A stretch of 64,000 nt of DNA, taken from Acuticoccus kalidii (GTDB lineage Bacteria; Pseudomonadota; Alphaproteobacteria; Rhizobiales; Amorphaceae). Made by a program: the position numbers and the translations under genes. Positions 11,482 to 20,415 of the stretch are shown here, in pieces; the stretch's first letter is position 1; every line of letters starts with the position of its first letter. The stretch spans positions 1 to 64,000 of the forward strand of contig NZ_JAKGCS010000005.1 in NCBI RefSeq assembly GCF_021556395.1, read 5' to 3'. The notes beneath the pieces are model-generated. The model made no database searches. It saw nothing but the letters and a program-made list of their open reading frames with translations, and was not told the DNA's origin.

Positions 11482-13185
11482 ATGTCTTTATCAACCCCAA
11501 CCCGTGAAGATTTCGCGGCTCTGCTCGAAGCGTCGCTGAACCAGACCGAAATGGTCGAAGGGTCCGTCGTCAAAGGGACCGTGGTCGGCTTCGAGAAGGA
11601 TCTGGCGGTCATCGATGTCGGCCTGAAGGTCGAAGGCCGCATCCCGCTGAAGGAATTCGGCGGTCGCCCCGGCGAAGAGAACATCGCCATCGGCGATGAG
11701 GTGGAGGTCTACCTTGAGCGCGTCGAGAACGCGCTCGGCGAGGCCGTCCTTTCGCGCGAGAAGGCGCGTCGTGAAGAATCGTGGGTTCGCCTGGAAGCCG
11801 CGTTCGAGAAGAACGAGAAGGTCACCGGCAAGATCTTCAATCAGGTGAAGGGTGGCTTCACCGTCGATCTCGACGGTGCGGTGGCGTTCCTGCCGCGCTC
11901 GCAGGTCGACATCCGCCCGGTGCGCGACGTGTCTCCGCTGATGAACACGCCGCAGCCCTTCCAGATCCTCAAGATGGACAAGCGCCGCGGCAACATCGTC
12001 GTGTCCCGCCGCGTCGTCCTTGAAGAGACCCGCGCCGAGCAGCGTCACGAGATCGTGCAGTCCCTCGAGGAAGGCCAGATCATCGAAGGCGTGGTCAAGA
12101 ACATCACCGACTATGGTGCGTTCGTCGACCTCGGCGGCATCGACGGTCTGCTTCACGTCACCGACATGGCCTGGCGCCGTGTCAATCACCCGACCGAGAT
12201 CCTCTCCATCGGCCAGTCCGTGAAGGTTCAGGTCATCCGGGTGAACCAGGAGACGCACCGCATCTCCTTGGGCATGAAGCAGCTTCAGGCCGACCCGTGG
12301 GAAGGCATCGAGGCGAAGTACCCGATCGACGCCCGCTTCACCGGCCGCGTCACGAACATCACCGACTATGGTGCGTTCGTTGAGCTCGAGCCCGGCATCG
12401 AGGGTCTGATCCACGTCTCCGAGATGTCGTGGACGAAGAAGAACGTCCATCCGGGCAAGATCGTCGCGACTTCGCAGGAAGTGACCGTGATGATCCTCGA
12501 GGTCGACGCTGCGAAGCGCCGCATCTCGCTCGGCCTCAAGCAGGTCATGGACAACCCGTGGGAGGCCTTCCTGGAGGCCAATCCTCCGGGGACGGTCGTC
12601 GAAGGCGAGGTCAAGAACAAGACCGAATTCGGTCTCTTCATCGGCCTCGAGAACGATATCGACGGTATGGTCCACCTCTCCGACCTCGACTGGAATCGTC
12701 CGGGCGAGGAAGTCATGGACGACTACAACAAGGGCGAGACGGTTCGCGCCGTCGTGCTCGAAGTCGACCCGGAGAAGGAGCGTATCTCGCTCGGCATCAA
12801 GCAGCTCGGCTCCGATCCGTTCACGGAAGCGGCCGACGGCGCCGAGGTCCGTCGCGGTGCGATCATCACCGTCGAGGTGAAGGAAGTGAAGGAAGCCGGT
12901 CTCGAGGTCGCCATCGTCGGCACCGAGCTGTCGACCTTCATCCGTCGCTCCGAGCTTGCGCGCGACCGCAACGACCAGCGTCCGGACCGCTTCTCCGTGG
13001 GCGACAAGTTCGACGCCCGCGTCACGCAGTTCGACCGCAAGGCTCGCCGCGTCGCCGTCTCGATCAAGGCGCTCGAAATCGCCGAGGAGAAGGAAGCGGT
13101 CGAGCAGTATGGTTCGTCCGACTCCGGTGCGTCGCTCGGCGACATTCTGGGTGCAGCGCTCCGCGCTCGCAACAGCCAGGAGTAA
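11482..13185 (+). CDS. rpsA: 30S ribosomal protein S1
   Basis: S1 binds mRNA leaders and delivers them to the 30S subunit. The protein has 567 residues and six S1 RNA-binding repeats: two divergent ones near the N-terminus (KGTVVGFEKDLAVIDVG, then TGKIFNQVKGGFTVDL), two strong ones with ITDYGAFVDLGGIDGLLH and ITDYGAFVELEPGIEGLIH, a fifth with KTEFGLFIGLENDIDGMVH, and a last degenerate one. The ATG at 11482 follows CGGAGAACGA, a good ribosome binding site, and gives MSLSTPTRED. An earlier in-frame start would extend into the leader and is unlikely. The gene is followed by a terminator hairpin. Confidence 0.97.
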   Translation: MSLSTPTREDFAALLEASLNQTEMVEGSVVKGTVVGFEKDLAVIDVGLKVEGRIPLKEFGGRPGEENIAIGDEVEVYLERVENALGEAVLSREKARREESWVRLEAAFEKNEKVTGKIFNQVKGGFTVDLDGAVAFLPRSQVDIRPVRDVSPLMNTPQPFQILKMDKRRGNIVVSRRVVLEETRAEQRHEIVQSLEEGQIIEGVVKNITDYGAFVDLGGIDGLLHVTDMAWRRVNHPTEILSIGQSVKVQVIRVNQETHRISLGMKQLQADPWEGIEAKYPIDARFTGRVTNITDYGAFVELEPGIEGLIHVSEMSWTKKNVHPGKIVATSQEVTVMILEVDAAKRRISLGLKQVMDNPWEAFLEANPPGTVVEGEVKNKTEFGLFIGLENDIDGMVHLSDLDWNRPGEEVMDDYNKGETVRAVVLEVDPEKERISLGIKQLGSDPFTEAADGAEVRRGAIITVEVKEVKEAGLEVAIVGTELSTFIRRSELARDRNDQRPDRFSVGDKFDARVTQFDRKARRVAVSIKALEIAEEKEAVEQYGSSDSGASLGDILGAALRARNSQE

Positions 13186-13192
13186 CACGGAG

Positions 13193-13217
13193 GGGCGCCC
13201 GCGCGGCGCCCTTCTTC
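13193..13217 (+). terminator. rho-independent terminator after rpsA
   Basis: The stem GGGCGCC (13193-13199) pairs with GGCGCCC (13205-13211) around a five-base loop and is followed by TTCTTC. The T tract is short but the position, 8 bases after the stop codon, fits. Confidence 0.7.
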
Positions 13218-13233
13218 ATCCCGTCTCGGGATT

Positions 13234-13258
13234 GGAGGCGCCCCATGCGGGCGCCTCC
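13234..13258. repeat. perfect 9-bp inverted repeat
   Basis: GGAGGCGCC (13234-13242) and GGCGCCTCC (13250-13258) enclose CCATGCG. There is no T tract on either side. It lies between the rpsA terminator and the ABC-F gene, so it may be part of that gene's leader or a second stabilising hairpin. Confidence 0.5.
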
Positions 13259-13292
13259 ACCATGTCCAGCCATCACGATCGGAGCCCTCAGC

Positions 13293-13397
13293 ATGGACAA
13301 GACCCTCGCCACGTTCGCCCGCCCGGTGTTCCAGCGAGAAGTGTCGTCTTATGCCCCGTTCCGTTACCCTCTCCGCCCTGACTTGGACCGCGCCTGA
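13293..13397 (+). CDS. possible 34-codon upstream ORF overlapping the ABC-F gene
   Basis: An ATG with GGAG nine bases upstream opens a frame starting MDKTLATFARPVFQREVSSY and ending at 13397, 47 bases inside the ABC-F gene in another phase. Genes for ABC-F translation factors are sometimes controlled by leader peptides, but nothing beyond position and a ribosome-binding-like sequence supports that here. It could equally be chance in high-GC DNA. Confidence 0.25.
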   Translation: MDKTLATFARPVFQREVSSYAPFRYPLRPDLDRA

Positions 13398-14949
13398 CGG
13401 CGCCGCCGTCCTCTCCGATCTCGATCTTGCCTTCGGCAACGAACGCACGGGGCTCGTCGGCCGCAACGGCACCGGCAAGACGACGCTGCTGCGCCTGATC
13501 GCCGGCGAACTGTCACCCGGCGCCGGCCATGTCGAGGTTCGCGGCACGCTCGGCATCCTCCGTCAGGACATGCCGACGAGCCGGGGCGAAACCGTCTCCG
13601 ATCTCTTCGGCGCGTCGGATACCCTCGCCCTCATCGACCGCGCCGAGGCCGGGCGCGCGACCGTTGCGGAGATCGCCGCCATCGACTGGACGCTTCCGAC
13701 GCGGATCGAGGAGGCACTCGCCCGCTGCGGGCTCGCGCTCGATCCGCGGGCGCCGCTCGCCGCGCTCTCGGGCGGGGAGCGCACGCGGGCCGGTCTCGCC
13801 GCGCTCGTCTTCGCCGAGCCCGATATCCTCCTCCTCGACGAGCCGACCAACAATCTCGACGCGGACGGACGCCGCGCCGTCTCCGAGATCCTCGGCGGCT
13901 GGCGGCGCGCCGCCATCGTGGTGAGCCACGATCGCGCGCTGCTCGACGAGATGGACACCATCGTCGAGCTGTCCGGCCTCAGTGCCGCGCGATATGGCGG
14001 GAATTACTCCGCCTACCGGGCGCACAAAATGCGCGAGATCGACGCCGCCCATCGCGACCTCGCCGATGCGGAGAAGTCCCGCACCGCCGTTCGGCGGAGG
14101 GCGCAACAGGCCGCCGAGCGCAAGGCGCGCCGTGACGGTCGCGGCCGCAAGGACCGCGCGAAGGGTGGGCATCCGAAGATCATCATGGATTTGGCGAAGG
14201 AGCGGGCCGAAGCCTCAGCCGGTGCGGGCGCACGTCTGCGCGACACTCGATCCGCGATGGCGGATGAGGCCGTCTCGGCAGCACGCGAAAAGGTCGAGAT
14301 CATCGATCCGCTGACCATGGACATGCCGACGACGGGACTTTCCACCACAAAGACCGTGCTGCGGCTCGATGCCGTCAGCGGTGGGCACGACCCGCGCCGG
14401 CCGACGATCCGCGACCTTTCCCTCACCCTGACCGGCCCCGAGCGTGTCGCCGTCACCGGCCCGAACGGCAGCGGCAAGACGACACTGCTCGCGCTGATCA
14501 CTGGCCGGCTCGCCCCATTCGCGGGGACGGTCGAACGGCGCGTTTCCACCGCCTATCTCGATCAGCACGTCAGCATTCTCGCCCCGGACCAATCGCTGCG
14601 GGACAATTTTCACCGCCTCAACCTCGATGCGACGCAGACCGAGGGCCGCGCCGCCCTCGCGCGCTTCCGCTTTCGCGCAGACGACGCGCTGCGGCTCGCC
14701 GGACGGTTGAGCGGTGGTGAGCGACTGCGCGCCGGTCTCGCCTGCACCATCGGACGGGCCGAGCCGCCCGCGCTGCTGATCCTCGACGAGCCGACCAACC
14801 ATCTCGACCTCGACGCGGTCGAGGCGCTCGAAGCGGCGCTCGCGGGCTATGACGGCGCGCTGATCGTGGTCAGCCACGATCGGCATTTCCTCGCGAGCCT
14901 CGCGCCGGATCGGGAGATCGACCTTGCCGCGGCGCAAGGTGCGCCCTAA
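13351..14949 (+). CDS. ABC-F family ATPase (ribosome-associated)
   Basis: Two ABC cassettes lie in one chain with no membrane segment, the ABC-F layout; relatives act on the ribosome in translation or antibiotic protection. Cassette 1 has Walker A GRNGTGKTT, signature LSGGERTRAG and Walker B LLLDEPTNNLD. Cassette 2 has GPNGSGKTT, LSGGERLRAG and LLILDEPTNHLD, each with a SHDR switch. The inter-domain linker (about 230-320) is rich in Arg and Lys (RRRAQQAAERKARRDGRGRKDRAKGG), as expected for a tRNA- or rRNA-contacting arm. The length is 532 residues. The start has GAGAAG about 10 bases upstream. The exact subgroup (resistance or housekeeping) cannot be assigned by eye. Confidence 0.9.
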   Translation: MPRSVTLSALTWTAPDGAAVLSDLDLAFGNERTGLVGRNGTGKTTLLRLIAGELSPGAGHVEVRGTLGILRQDMPTSRGETVSDLFGASDTLALIDRAEAGRATVAEIAAIDWTLPTRIEEALARCGLALDPRAPLAALSGGERTRAGLAALVFAEPDILLLDEPTNNLDADGRRAVSEILGGWRRAAIVVSHDRALLDEMDTIVELSGLSAARYGGNYSAYRAHKMREIDAAHRDLADAEKSRTAVRRRAQQAAERKARRDGRGRKDRAKGGHPKIIMDLAKERAEASAGAGARLRDTRSAMADEAVSAAREKVEIIDPLTMDMPTTGLSTTKTVLRLDAVSGGHDPRRPTIRDLSLTLTGPERVAVTGPNGSGKTTLLALITGRLAPFAGTVERRVSTAYLDQHVSILAPDQSLRDNFHRLNLDATQTEGRAALARFRFRADDALRLAGRLSGGERLRAGLACTIGRAEPPALLILDEPTNHLDLDAVEALEAALAGYDGALIVVSHDRHFLASLAPDREIDLAAAQGAP

Positions 14950-15183
14950 TCGCACACCCCGCGCGACGCGCTCCATCGCGATGGAATCTGAAAAACCAAT
15001 GCGATCCGCGGCGTTTCTCGTCCGAATTTGTTCGGCGAGCGGTCGCGGATCAGCATCGAATGCCGATCGAACTGTTTAATCTAGGCAAAAAATGCATCGC
15101 AGGCGCGCCCGCGCCGGGAACGAATTGCGCGTCAGAGCACTTGTTTTGAACGCCACACGTTTCCGGGCTCGGATGGGGTGCTT

Positions 15184-16050
15184 ATGTCACTTGAAACTGG
15201 ATCACCGCGTCACTTCGTCAAGGCGGCGATGGCCGCGCCCTATCTCGAAAGAGAGGAAGAGCACGATCTCGCGGTCAGCTGGCGCACGGACCACGACGAA
15301 AAGGCGCTCGCGCGTCTCGCCGCGTCCCATATGCGGCTCGTCATTTCGATCGCCTCACGTTTCCGTCATTTCGGGCTTCCGATGGGGGATCTGATCCAGG
15401 AGGGCCATGTCGGCCTGCTGGAGGCGGCTGCGCGCTTCGAGCCGGAGCGCAATGTCCGCTTCTCGACCTATGCGACCTGGTGGATCCGCGCCTCGATCCA
15501 GGATTATATCCTGCGGAACTGGTCGATCGTGCGCGGCGGCACGTCCTCGACGCAAAAGGCGCTGTTCTTCAATCTGCGCCGTCTGCGGGCCAAGATGGCG
15601 CGCAATGGCAGCGGCTCGCCGGATCCGGCGATGTACGAGGAGATCGCGAGCGCCATCGGCGTTTCGAAGGCGGACGTCGAGCTGATGAACTCGCGTCTGT
15701 CCGCGCCCGATACCTCACTCAACGCCCCGGTGATCGAGAGCGACGCGGCGGCGGCGGACCGGCAGGATTTCCTCCCGTGCCCGCAGCCTTTGCAGGATCA
15801 GACGGTCTCCGAGACGATCGACACCGACCGGCGCACCCGCTGGCTCCACGTGGCGCTCAACGAGTTGAACGAGCGTGAATTGCGGATCGTGCGGGAACGC
15901 CGCCTGACCGAGGACGGTGCGACGCTGGAATCGCTCGGTGAGAAGCTCGGCATCTCGAAGGAGCGCGTGCGCCAGATCGAGAACCGCGCGCTGCAGAAGC
16001 TCCGCTCCGCGCTTCTGCGCGACCATGAGCGCGCCGTCTTCGTGAACTGA
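15184..16050 (+). CDS. rpoH: RNA polymerase sigma factor, RpoH type (RpoH2-like)
   Basis: This is a sigma-70-family factor of 288 residues. Region 2 reads RLVISIASRFRHFGLPMGDLIQEGHVGLLEAA, then FSTYATWWIRASIQDYILRNW. The RpoH box is visible as TQKALFFNLRRLR. Region 4 (LNERELRIVRERR, then LESLGEKLGISKERVRQIENRALQKL) is the -35 helix-turn-helix. The sequence around DLIQEGHVGLLEAAARFEPERNVRFSTYA is closer to the second RpoH of rhizobia and Rhodobacter, which serves oxidative and photo-oxidative stress, than to the main heat-shock factor. That sub-assignment is inference. The ATG at 15184 is preferred over a GTG two codons upstream. Confidence 0.9.
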   Translation: MSLETGSPRHFVKAAMAAPYLEREEEHDLAVSWRTDHDEKALARLAASHMRLVISIASRFRHFGLPMGDLIQEGHVGLLEAAARFEPERNVRFSTYATWWIRASIQDYILRNWSIVRGGTSSTQKALFFNLRRLRAKMARNGSGSPDPAMYEEIASAIGVSKADVELMNSRLSAPDTSLNAPVIESDAAAADRQDFLPCPQPLQDQTVSETIDTDRRTRWLHVALNELNERELRIVRERRLTEDGATLESLGEKLGISKERVRQIENRALQKLRSALLRDHERAVFVN

Positions 16051-16053
16051 CGA

Positions 16054-16075
16054 CGGCGCGGCGCTCAGCGCGCCG
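16054..16075. terminator. GC-rich hairpin between convergent rpoH and xseA
   Basis: CGGCGCG (16054-16060) pairs with CGCGCCG (16069-16075). There is no T tract, but the place between two convergent genes suits a transcription end. Confidence 0.35.
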
Positions 16076-16108
16076 CGTGTCGTGGCCCCGGCTGACCGCC
16101 GCGCGGAT

Positions 16109-17695
16109 CTAGAAGAGATCGCCTTGCGTGTCGTCGTCCGCCTTCTTGGAACGGCGGACGGGGCGGATGCGCGCCATGGCCGGCCGCGCCCCGCTCGTTC
16201 CCTCGACCACACGCACCCGCCCGTCCGCGAATTCGAGTTCCAGCGCCTCGCCCGGCGCGATATCGGCCGCGGCGTGGACGGGATCGTCGTTCTCGCGCCG
16301 CACCAGCGCGAACCCGCGCGACAGGACGGCCGTGTAAGACACCGCCGTCAACAGTTTCATCGACCCATCGAGGCGGCTTCGCTCCGCCGTGAGGAGCGCT
16401 GCGATCGCCCGGTCGCGGCGGACCACAAGCCGCCTCGTCTCGGCCTTCGCCTCCACGAGGCGGCGTTCGAGAAGGAGGGGATGCAGCCGCGCGCCGGTGC
16501 GCAGCGCATGGCCACGCCGTTCGGTGAGGACGGCATCGGCCGCGCGCGTCAGCCTATGCGCGGTGTGGGACAGGCGGTCCGCTGCGTGGACGAGCGGTCG
16601 CCGCGCGGTGTGAGGGGAAAGGCGCGAGGCGGTCCCGAGATAGCGCCGGCGCGCTTCTGCCGTCGCCTTGAAGAGGGCGCCGACGAGCTTGTCCGCGCTC
16701 ATATCGAGCCGCTGGCGGGGCGTCTGGAGGAGGGCCGGGCCGACCGGCAGGCCGCGCGCCAGAAGCCGCAGATCGGCAGAGCGGCGATTGAGGAGCGTCG
16801 CCATCGCGACATCGAGCCGCCGCGCCCGGTCGGACAGCGTGGCGAGGCATTCGGAGCGGACCGGAACCACGCGCTCGGCCGCGCCCGTCGGCGTCGGAGC
16901 GCGGTGGTCGGCGGCGTGATCGATCAACGTCCAGTCGGTCTCATGGCCGACGGCGGAGACGACCGGGATCGGCGAGGCGACGACGGCGCGCACGACGGCT
17001 TCGTCGTTGTAGCCCCACAGATCTTCGACGCTGCCACCGCCGCGGGCGACGATGATGACGTCGGGCCGCGGCCCGCCATAGGCACCGGCGAACCCCTCGA
17101 CCGCGGCCGCGACCTCGGCGCCTGACGTCTCGCCCTGAACGCGCACGGGCCAGACGACGACATGGGTCGGGAAACGGTCGGCCACCCGGTGGAGAATGTC
17201 GCGAATGACGGCTCCGGTCGGGGACGTGACGACGCCGATCACGCGCGGCAGCGTCGGCAGCGGACGCTTGCGCGCTTCGTCGAAGAGGCCCTCGGCGGCG
17301 AGCTTCTTGCGCCGCTCCTCGAGGAGCTTCATCAGCGCCCCGAGACCGGCATGTTCGAGCTGGTCGACGACGAGTTGATAGCTCGATTTCTTGGCGAAGG
17401 TGGTGAGGCGGCCGGAGGCGATCACCTCGAGCCCTTCCTCAGGCTTTACGCCGAGGCGGGCATAGGAGCCGCGCCAGACGACAGCGTCAATCGAGGCGTC
17501 GACGTCCTTCAGCGAAAAATAGCAGTGGCCAGAGGAATGGCGCCCGCGAAAGCCGGAAATCTCGCCCCGCACGCGGACATGGCCGAACCCGTCCTCGACG
17601 GTGCGCTTGACCGCCCGCGAGAGCTCCGAGACGGTGAATTCGGCGGCATTGGAGCGCGGCGGGTCCGCGTCATCCATGGCAAACGGTGCGCTCAT
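16109..17695 (-). CDS. xseA: exodeoxyribonuclease VII large subunit
   Basis: XseA with XseB degrades single-stranded DNA to short oligonucleotides in the cytoplasm. The N-terminal OB fold (EFTVSELSRAVKRTVEDGFGHVRVRGEISGF, GHCYFSLKD) is followed by the catalytic core with VIGVVTSPTGAVIRDI, DVIIVARGGGSVEDLW and SAVGHETDWTL. A long Ala/Arg/Leu-rich helical region from about 270 to 450 is the coiled-coil arm, and YTAVLSRGFALVRR lies near the C-terminus. The length is 528 residues from the ATG at 17695; an internal ATG six codons later is also possible. No small subunit gene is seen nearby. It is divergent from rsmE. Confidence 0.95.
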   Translation of the reverse strand: MSAPFAMDDADPPRSNAAEFTVSELSRAVKRTVEDGFGHVRVRGEISGFRGRHSSGHCYFSLKDVDASIDAVVWRGSYARLGVKPEEGLEVIASGRLTTFAKKSSYQLVVDQLEHAGLGALMKLLEERRKKLAAEGLFDEARKRPLPTLPRVIGVVTSPTGAVIRDILHRVADRFPTHVVVWPVRVQGETSGAEVAAAVEGFAGAYGGPRPDVIIVARGGGSVEDLWGYNDEAVVRAVVASPIPVVSAVGHETDWTLIDHAADHRAPTPTGAAERVVPVRSECLATLSDRARRLDVAMATLLNRRSADLRLLARGLPVGPALLQTPRQRLDMSADKLVGALFKATAEARRRYLGTASRLSPHTARRPLVHAADRLSHTAHRLTRAADAVLTERRGHALRTGARLHPLLLERRLVEAKAETRRLVVRRDRAIAALLTAERSRLDGSMKLLTAVSYTAVLSRGFALVRRENDDPVHAAADIAPGEALELEFADGRVRVVEGTSGARPAMARIRPVRRSKKADDDTQGDLF

Positions 17696-17740
17696 TCCGC
17701 TACAATAGGCAAAACTCCCGTCCTCTGGAACACATGGTCC

Positions 17741-18460
17741 GTGTCCGATTTCAACGCTCCACGCCTCTTCGTCGACGATGACCTGCCCGGCCCCATCAGC
17801 TTCGATCAGCGCCAGACCAATTATCTGAAGAATGTGATGCGCCTCAAAGCGGGCGACACGATCATCGTCTTCAACGGGCGGGACGGCGAATATCGCGCGC
17901 TGATCGGCGGGCTCGGCAAGAAGGCGGGCGAGGCGGTCGGCGAGGAGAAATTGCGCCCCCAGACGAAGCGTCCGTCGCTCTGGTACGCCTTCGCCCCGCT
18001 GAAACAGGCCCGGCTCGACTATATGGTCGAGAAGGCGGCGGAGATGGGGGCGGGCCGTCTCGTCCCGGTGCTGACCCAGCACGGCCAGGTCCGGCGTATC
18101 AACCGGGACCGGCTGACCGCCAATATCGTCGAGGCGTGCGAGCAGTGCGGCATCCTGTCCGTGCCGGAAATCGTCGACCCCATGCCCCTCGCCACCTTCC
18201 TCGGCAGCCTCGATGGGCGCGCGCTCGTGGTCGCCGACGAGGCGATCGCCGGCGAAGAGGGGGACCCGATTGCGACGATCCGCGCGGCGGGGCAGCCGCT
18301 CGCGGTGCTCGTCGGTCCGGAGGGCGGCTTTTCGGAGGAGGAGAGGGCGCTCTTCCTGCCCCGCTCGCACCGCGTTTCGCTCGGCCCGCGGGTGCTGCGC
18401 GCCGACACGGCGGCGGTGGCGCTGCTCGCCCTCGTCGAGGCGGCGTTTCCCTCGGCCTGA
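17741..18460 (+). CDS. rsmE: 16S rRNA (uracil-1498-N3)-methyltransferase
   Basis: RsmE methylates U1498 of 16S rRNA. The protein has an N-terminal PUA-like part (LFVDDDLPG, RQTNYLKNVMRLKAGD) and a SPOUT methyltransferase domain with the trefoil-knot motifs LAVLVGPEGGFSEEE and SLGPRVLRADTAA. The start taken is the GTG at 17741 (VSDFNAPRLF), the natural N-terminus of the family; the same frame is open further upstream but would run antisense through xseA. It is 239 residues long, and gshA follows downstream in the same direction as in other Hyphomicrobiales. Confidence 0.94.
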   Translation: MSDFNAPRLFVDDDLPGPISFDQRQTNYLKNVMRLKAGDTIIVFNGRDGEYRALIGGLGKKAGEAVGEEKLRPQTKRPSLWYAFAPLKQARLDYMVEKAAEMGAGRLVPVLTQHGQVRRINRDRLTANIVEACEQCGILSVPEIVDPMPLATFLGSLDGRALVVADEAIAGEEGDPIATIRAAGQPLAVLVGPEGGFSEEERALFLPRSHRVSLGPRVLRADTAAVALLALVEAAFPSA

Positions 18461-18619
18461 TCAGTTGTCCTTGCCGATCGAGCGGATCGTCTGTTGCGAG
18501 GGCCAATCCTCGACCGGAAGATCCTTATACTGACTGTCGGCTGTGGTGCAGCCCGACAGCAGGACGCCGAAGAAAAACAACACGCTAAGCGCCACGTCTC
18601 GTTGGAAATTCGCCGTCAT
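18461..18619 (-). CDS. small lipoprotein of unknown function
   Basis: This 52-residue precursor has a signal segment (ALSVLFFFGVLLSGC) and the lipobox LLSGC, so Lgt and LspA should process it to about 30 residues (CTTADSQYKDLPVEDW and a polar tail). AAGGGG lies seven bases before the ATG. Its stop codon directly abuts the rsmE stop, with which it is convergent. The family is not recognised. Confidence 0.65.
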   Translation of the reverse strand: MTANFQRDVALSVLFFFGVLLSGCTTADSQYKDLPVEDWPSQQTIRSIGKDN

Positions 18620-18806
18620 CACGATACCCCTTCGGTCGAGCCTTTCGCCCGCTTCGAGAGCGGCGAGACCATGGTGCAAAGAGCGGGTGCCGCATTCAAA
18701 CCACGACACGGTGATCGGCGTCGCTCGACGGCCGGAACGTGTCATGACACATGATTGCGTCCGAGGAGCAGTCCGCCTATGGTCCGCGGCTCGAAGCGAG
18801 GAGCTT

Positions 18807-20177
18807 ATGGCGCGCGATACCCTTGACGAGACCCCGATCGTAGATCGCGCGGAGCTCATTGAACATCTCCGCAAAGGGGAGAAGCCGGTCGATCAATTTC
18901 GGATCGGGACCGAGCACGAGAAATTTCCGTTCAATCTGTCGGATCTGTCGCCCGTTCCTTATGCGGGCGAGCGCGGCATCAATGCGGTTCTTTCCGAACT
19001 TCAGGTGCTGACGGGGTGGGACGTGATCGCCGAGCGCGGCAACGTCATCGGCCTTGCCGATCCGGAAGGCGGCGGGGCGATCAGCCTCGAGCCGGGCGGG
19101 CAGTTCGAGTTGTCGGGCGCGCCGCTTGAAACGCTGCATCAGACCTGTATCGAAGCCAACGGCCACCTCGCCCAGGTGCGGGAGATCGCAAAGTCGCTCG
19201 GCCTCGGCTTCCTGGGCCTCGGCGTCGCGCCGACCTGGTCGCGCGACGAGATGCCGATCATGCCCAAGCAGCGCTATCAGATCATGACGGACTACATGCC
19301 GAAGGTCGGCACCCGCGGCCTCGACATGATGTATCGAACCACCACGATCCAGGTGAATCTCGATTTCTCGGACGAGGCGGACATGGTGCGCAAAATGCGC
19401 GTCGGCCTCGCCCTCCAGCCGATCGCGACGGCGCTTTTCGCGAACTCTCCCTTCATCGACGGCAAGCCCAACGGGCTCCGCTCCAACCGCGCGGCGGTCT
19501 GGCTCGACGTCGATCTTCAGCGGTCCGGCCCGATCCCCTTCGTGTTCGAGGACGGCTTCGGCTACGAGCGCTATGCCGACTGGGTGATCGACGTCCCGAT
19601 GTACTTCGTGAAGCGCGGCGATGCCTATATCGACGCGACGGGCTTCACCTTCGCCGACTTCATGGCCGGTAAGTTCACCCCTCTGGAAGGCGAGCGGCCG
19701 ACGATGGGGGACTGGGTCAACCATTTGTCGACCGTGTTCCCCGAGGTGCGGCTCAAGCGCTTCCTCGAAATGCGGGGCGCCGATGGCGGGCCGTGGAACC
19801 GGATCTGCGCGCTTCCCGCCTTCTGGGTGGGCCTCCTTTATGACAGCGGCGTGCTTGCGCAGGCCGAAGCCCTGATCAACGAGTTCGACGCCGAGCACCG
19901 GCACCATCTGTGGCGCACGGTGCCCTATGAGGGGCTTCAAACGACGGTGAAGGGGCGCACGGTGCAAGCGATCGCCAAAGACGTGCTTTCGTTGGCGTCC
20001 GAGGGGCTGAAGCGCCGCGGCAAGGCGAGCGGCGAGGCGAGCGACGAACGCGGCTTCCTCACCCCGCTGGAGGACGCCGCCCACTCCGGCCGCGCCCCGG
20101 CGGACGAGCTTCTCGCCGCCTATAACGGCCCCTGGAAGGGCGATATCCGCAAGGTTTTCGAGACCAACGCGTTCTAG
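18807..20177 (+). CDS. gshA: glutamate-cysteine ligase, plant/alphaproteobacterial type
   Basis: It catalyses ATP-dependent formation of gamma-glutamylcysteine, the first step of glutathione synthesis. The GCS2 fold is recognised from FRIGTEHEKFPF, GGGAISLEPGGQFELSGAPLET, GLGFLGLGVAPTW, MMYRTTTIQVNLDF and ANSPFIDGKPNGLRSNRAAVW. Length is 456 residues, as usual for the plant-type enzyme and unlike the enterobacterial GshA. The ATG at 18807 has GAGGAG just upstream. Longer in-frame openings before it lie in a leader and lack conserved sequence. Confidence 0.94.
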   Translation: MARDTLDETPIVDRAELIEHLRKGEKPVDQFRIGTEHEKFPFNLSDLSPVPYAGERGINAVLSELQVLTGWDVIAERGNVIGLADPEGGGAISLEPGGQFELSGAPLETLHQTCIEANGHLAQVREIAKSLGLGFLGLGVAPTWSRDEMPIMPKQRYQIMTDYMPKVGTRGLDMMYRTTTIQVNLDFSDEADMVRKMRVGLALQPIATALFANSPFIDGKPNGLRSNRAAVWLDVDLQRSGPIPFVFEDGFGYERYADWVIDVPMYFVKRGDAYIDATGFTFADFMAGKFTPLEGERPTMGDWVNHLSTVFPEVRLKRFLEMRGADGGPWNRICALPAFWVGLLYDSGVLAQAEALINEFDAEHRHHLWRTVPYEGLQTTVKGRTVQAIAKDVLSLASEGLKRRGKASGEASDERGFLTPLEDAAHSGRAPADELLAAYNGPWKGDIRKVFETNAF

Positions 20178-20415
20178 GCCGGGTTTACGCGAACCGCGTC
20201 GCTTAGCCGTCGCGAACGACCTTCGCGGGGTCGGCGCTCGCCGGCGCGCCTTCCGCTGGCTGAGCGCCGGGAGAGCGTCCCGCGGCTAGGCCTCGGGCGC
20301 GTGTTCCGCTCGCTGGTCGAGGATTATGCCCCCGCGGCCGGCCCCTGCAAGAGGCGAGCGGTCCGACCGGCGCGAAGGCGCTGGCACCGCCGCCAGCGTC
20401 CTCACGTTGGCGGGC

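Noticed and set aside
14950..15183. possible extracytoplasmic-sigma promoter (GGAAC) before rpoH
   Set aside because: GGAAC is present near 15117 but no CGTT lies 16-17 bases downstream, so the match fails.
20232..20269. hairpin after gshA (CGGCGCTC / GAGCGCCG)
   Set aside because: The 22-base loop and lack of a T tract make it indistinguishable from chance in GC-rich DNA.
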